Source: Hyphomicrobiales bacterium (GTDB lineage: Bacteria > Pseudomonadota > Alphaproteobacteria > Rhizobiales > JACESI01). From it: a stretch of DNA of 64,000 nucleotides. A program made the translations under genes and the position numbers. The notes below the pieces were generated by a model. It ran no database searches. It was given only the letters and a program-made list of their open reading frames with translations, and was not told where the DNA came from. The DNA lies in the NCBI GenBank assembly GCA_039973685.1, contig JBDWKL010000043.1, forward strand, positions 143,749-207,748. Reading direction: 5' to 3'. How positions within the stretch are numbered: position 1 is the stretch's first letter; every line of letters starts with the position of its first letter. Below are positions 62,772 to 64,000 of this stretch, in pieces.

Positions 62772-64000
62772 ATGCTCTACAAAAAGGTGATCTGCAAACA
62801 GCCAGCCGTATTGCGCTATGCGTTTTACGTCCTGCACTTTTGTCGTGCGTGGCTTTTAGCATTGGCTTTGACCTTCACGATTGCCTCCGTTGCAAATGCA
62901 AACGGCCCTATCGAAGTACCCGTTGACGAAACAGCTCTTGATCTCACAAATGCGATTGAGATGCGTTTGGATGTTGAAGAAAAAATTCGCGTCTCAACAT
63001 CACCAGACCAAGATGGCATTGTGCGCCGTATTGAAGTGCGTTCTAAAGAAAATCCGAACGCTTCCCATTGGATCATTTTTTCGCTTTCCAATCCTTCAGA
63101 CCAACAAATTGACCGCTATTTGGTAACCCCGCATTTTCGTCTTGCTGGCTCCAAACTTATTTGGCCAGACCTTGGTGCATCGCGTCTTGCGTCTCTCAGC
63201 CGCAGCGAAGGCTTTGCCCCTGAGCGTATTCCTGATGTTGAAGCTGATGTTTTCCGCATCACCATGAACCCAGGCGACATCGTCACCTATGTAGGTGAAT
63301 TGCGTACCCGAGAAGTGCCTAAAGTCTATTTGTGGGAACCGAATGCTTACAAAGAATCGGTGAATAGCTTCACGCTTTATCGTGGCATCGTTATTGGTAT
63401 CTCCGGCCTTCTCGCCGTTTTTCTAACGATCCTCTTCGTTGTCAAAGGAACTGCCATGTTCCCTGCAACCGCGATCCTTTCATGGGCTGTGCTGCTTTAT
63501 GTCTGTGTTGATTTCGGTTTTTGGAACAAGCTTGTCGACATTAAAGCAGGTGAAGATCAATTCTGGCGAGCAGGCACTGAAGTGTTCTTTGCCGCAGCGC
63601 TGCACATCTTCTTGTTTGCCTATTTGAACCTTAACCGATGGCACATCAGCTACACCACGGTGGCTCTTGGTTGGCTCGCAGGTCTTGCGGCATTGCTTGG
63701 TATTGCTTTTTATGACCCGCCAGTTGCTGCCGGTGTCGCGCGATTATCCGCTGCTTTAACTGCCATTTTGGGCGTGCCGCTTATTTTGTACCTATCGTTC
63801 AAAAAATACGACCGTGCGATCATGATCTTGCCAACATGGCTCTTGCTCGTTGCATGGATTGCAGCAGCATGGGCTACTGTTACAGGCATTTTAACAAGCG
63901 ACATTGTTCAACCAGCCCTTATCGGCGGATTGGTGCTTTTCGTTTTGTTGGTAGGCTTCACTGTTATGCAGCACGCTTTTTCTGGCGGTGCATTAGCTGA
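62772..64000 (+). CDS. Membrane sensor protein, N-terminal part (likely PAS/GGDEF/EAL output)
   Basis: The frame starts at an ATG (62772) and runs off the right edge after 409 codons. A signal peptide is visible (LALALTFTIASVANA). An extracytoplasmic beta-domain of about 160 residues follows (DGIVRRIEVRSKENPN, WPDLGASRLASLSRSEGFAP, FRITMNPGDIVTYV). From about residue 200 there are seven or so membrane helices beginning TLYRGIVIGISGLLAVFLTI. This is the 7TM sensor layout. In Rhizobiales, genes at this place after thrC-M16-GNAT carry PAS, GGDEF and EAL domains, making or breaking c-di-GMP. Those domains would be beyond the window and are inferred. Confidence 0.8.
   Translation, partial: MLYKKVICKQPAVLRYAFYVLHFCRAWLLALALTFTIASVANANGPIEVPVDETALDLTNAIEMRLDVEEKIRVSTSPDQDGIVRRIEVRSKENPNASHWIIFSLSNPSDQQIDRYLVTPHFRLAGSKLIWPDLGASRLASLSRSEGFAPERIPDVEADVFRITMNPGDIVTYVGELRTREVPKVYLWEPNAYKESVNSFTLYRGIVIGISGLLAVFLTILFVVKGTAMFPATAILSWAVLLYVCVDFGFWNKLVDIKAGEDQFWRAGTEVFFAAALHIFLFAYLNLNRWHISYTTVALGWLAGLAALLGIAFYDPPVAAGVARLSAALTAILGVPLILYLSFKKYDRAIMILPTWLLLVAWIAAAWATVTGILTSDIVQPALIGGLVLFVLLVGFTVMQHAFSGGALA

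Overview
The window is a 64 kb piece of an alphaproteobacterial chromosome, almost certainly of the order Hyphomicrobiales (Rhizobiales), with moderate G+C (about half by eye). The signs are a GANTC methyltransferase of the CcrM type, a split ATP synthase locus holding only the F0 genes (atpI-B-E-F'-F), the membrane cytochrome-c urate hydroxylase PuuD, a TIGR02301 family protein, and blocks such as ispB-TPR-ispE, glyQ/glyS-ppdK and smc-dsbA-DUF721. I see no tRNA or rRNA gene, insertion sequence, prophage or CRISPR array. Both ends cut through genes (xdhB on the left, a seven-helix membrane sensor on the right).

Region by region. 1-7.9 kb: purine catabolism. xdhA-xdhB, uraH and puuD run leftward. 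Divergently a LysR regulator, a puuE-uraD fusion, allE and allA run rightward. Together they take xanthine to urate, 5-hydroxyisourate, OHCU, allantoin and allantoate, then ureidoglycine to ureidoglycolate, glyoxylate and urea. Allantoate amidohydrolase is the one missing step. The puuE-uraD reading frame appears to start at a CTG codon. 7.9-10.4 kb: a leftward three-gene set (FAH hydrolase, SDR dehydrogenase, PEP-hydrolase-like TIM barrel), probably for sugar-acid breakdown. 10.7-18 kb: LysE exporter, SRAP abasic-site protein, Nudix, TIGR02301, two unknowns, YgfZ, an HD hydrolase, a tyrosine phosphatase and an MFS transporter. 18.2-27.8 kb: SleB-like wall hydrolase, a PPDK-like protein with an eroded nucleotide domain, glyS, a double CDGSH protein, an acidic repeat protein and glyQ. 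27.9-30.1 kb: small membrane protein, S49 peptidase, TrmN6-like methylase, DUF2007. 30.2-38.5 kb: ispB, a TPR protein, ispE, aquaporin, moaB, radical SAM protein, rnhB, mutY. 38.5-46.3 kb: smc, a DsbA-like thiol protein, DUF721, and the F0 ATP synthase operon. 46.4-50.3 kb: deoB, glk, glpK. 50.5-58.4 kb: chemoreceptor, SDR, two RNA methyltransferases, lspA, ccrM, HAD phosphatase. 58.4-64 kb: lipoprotein, thrC, M16 peptidase, GNAT, membrane sensor.

Most of the window is ordinary core chromosome and I did not find a clearly new multi-gene system. The observations most worth checking are: two unrelated proteins (SRAP and a PA0069-type radical SAM enzyme) that both end in QLSLF, the consensus of the sliding-clamp-binding motif; the PPDK-like protein with an intact phosphohistidine/PEP half but a degenerate ATP half; the CTG start of puuE-uraD; and the 42-bp-repeat acidic protein between glyQ and glyS.
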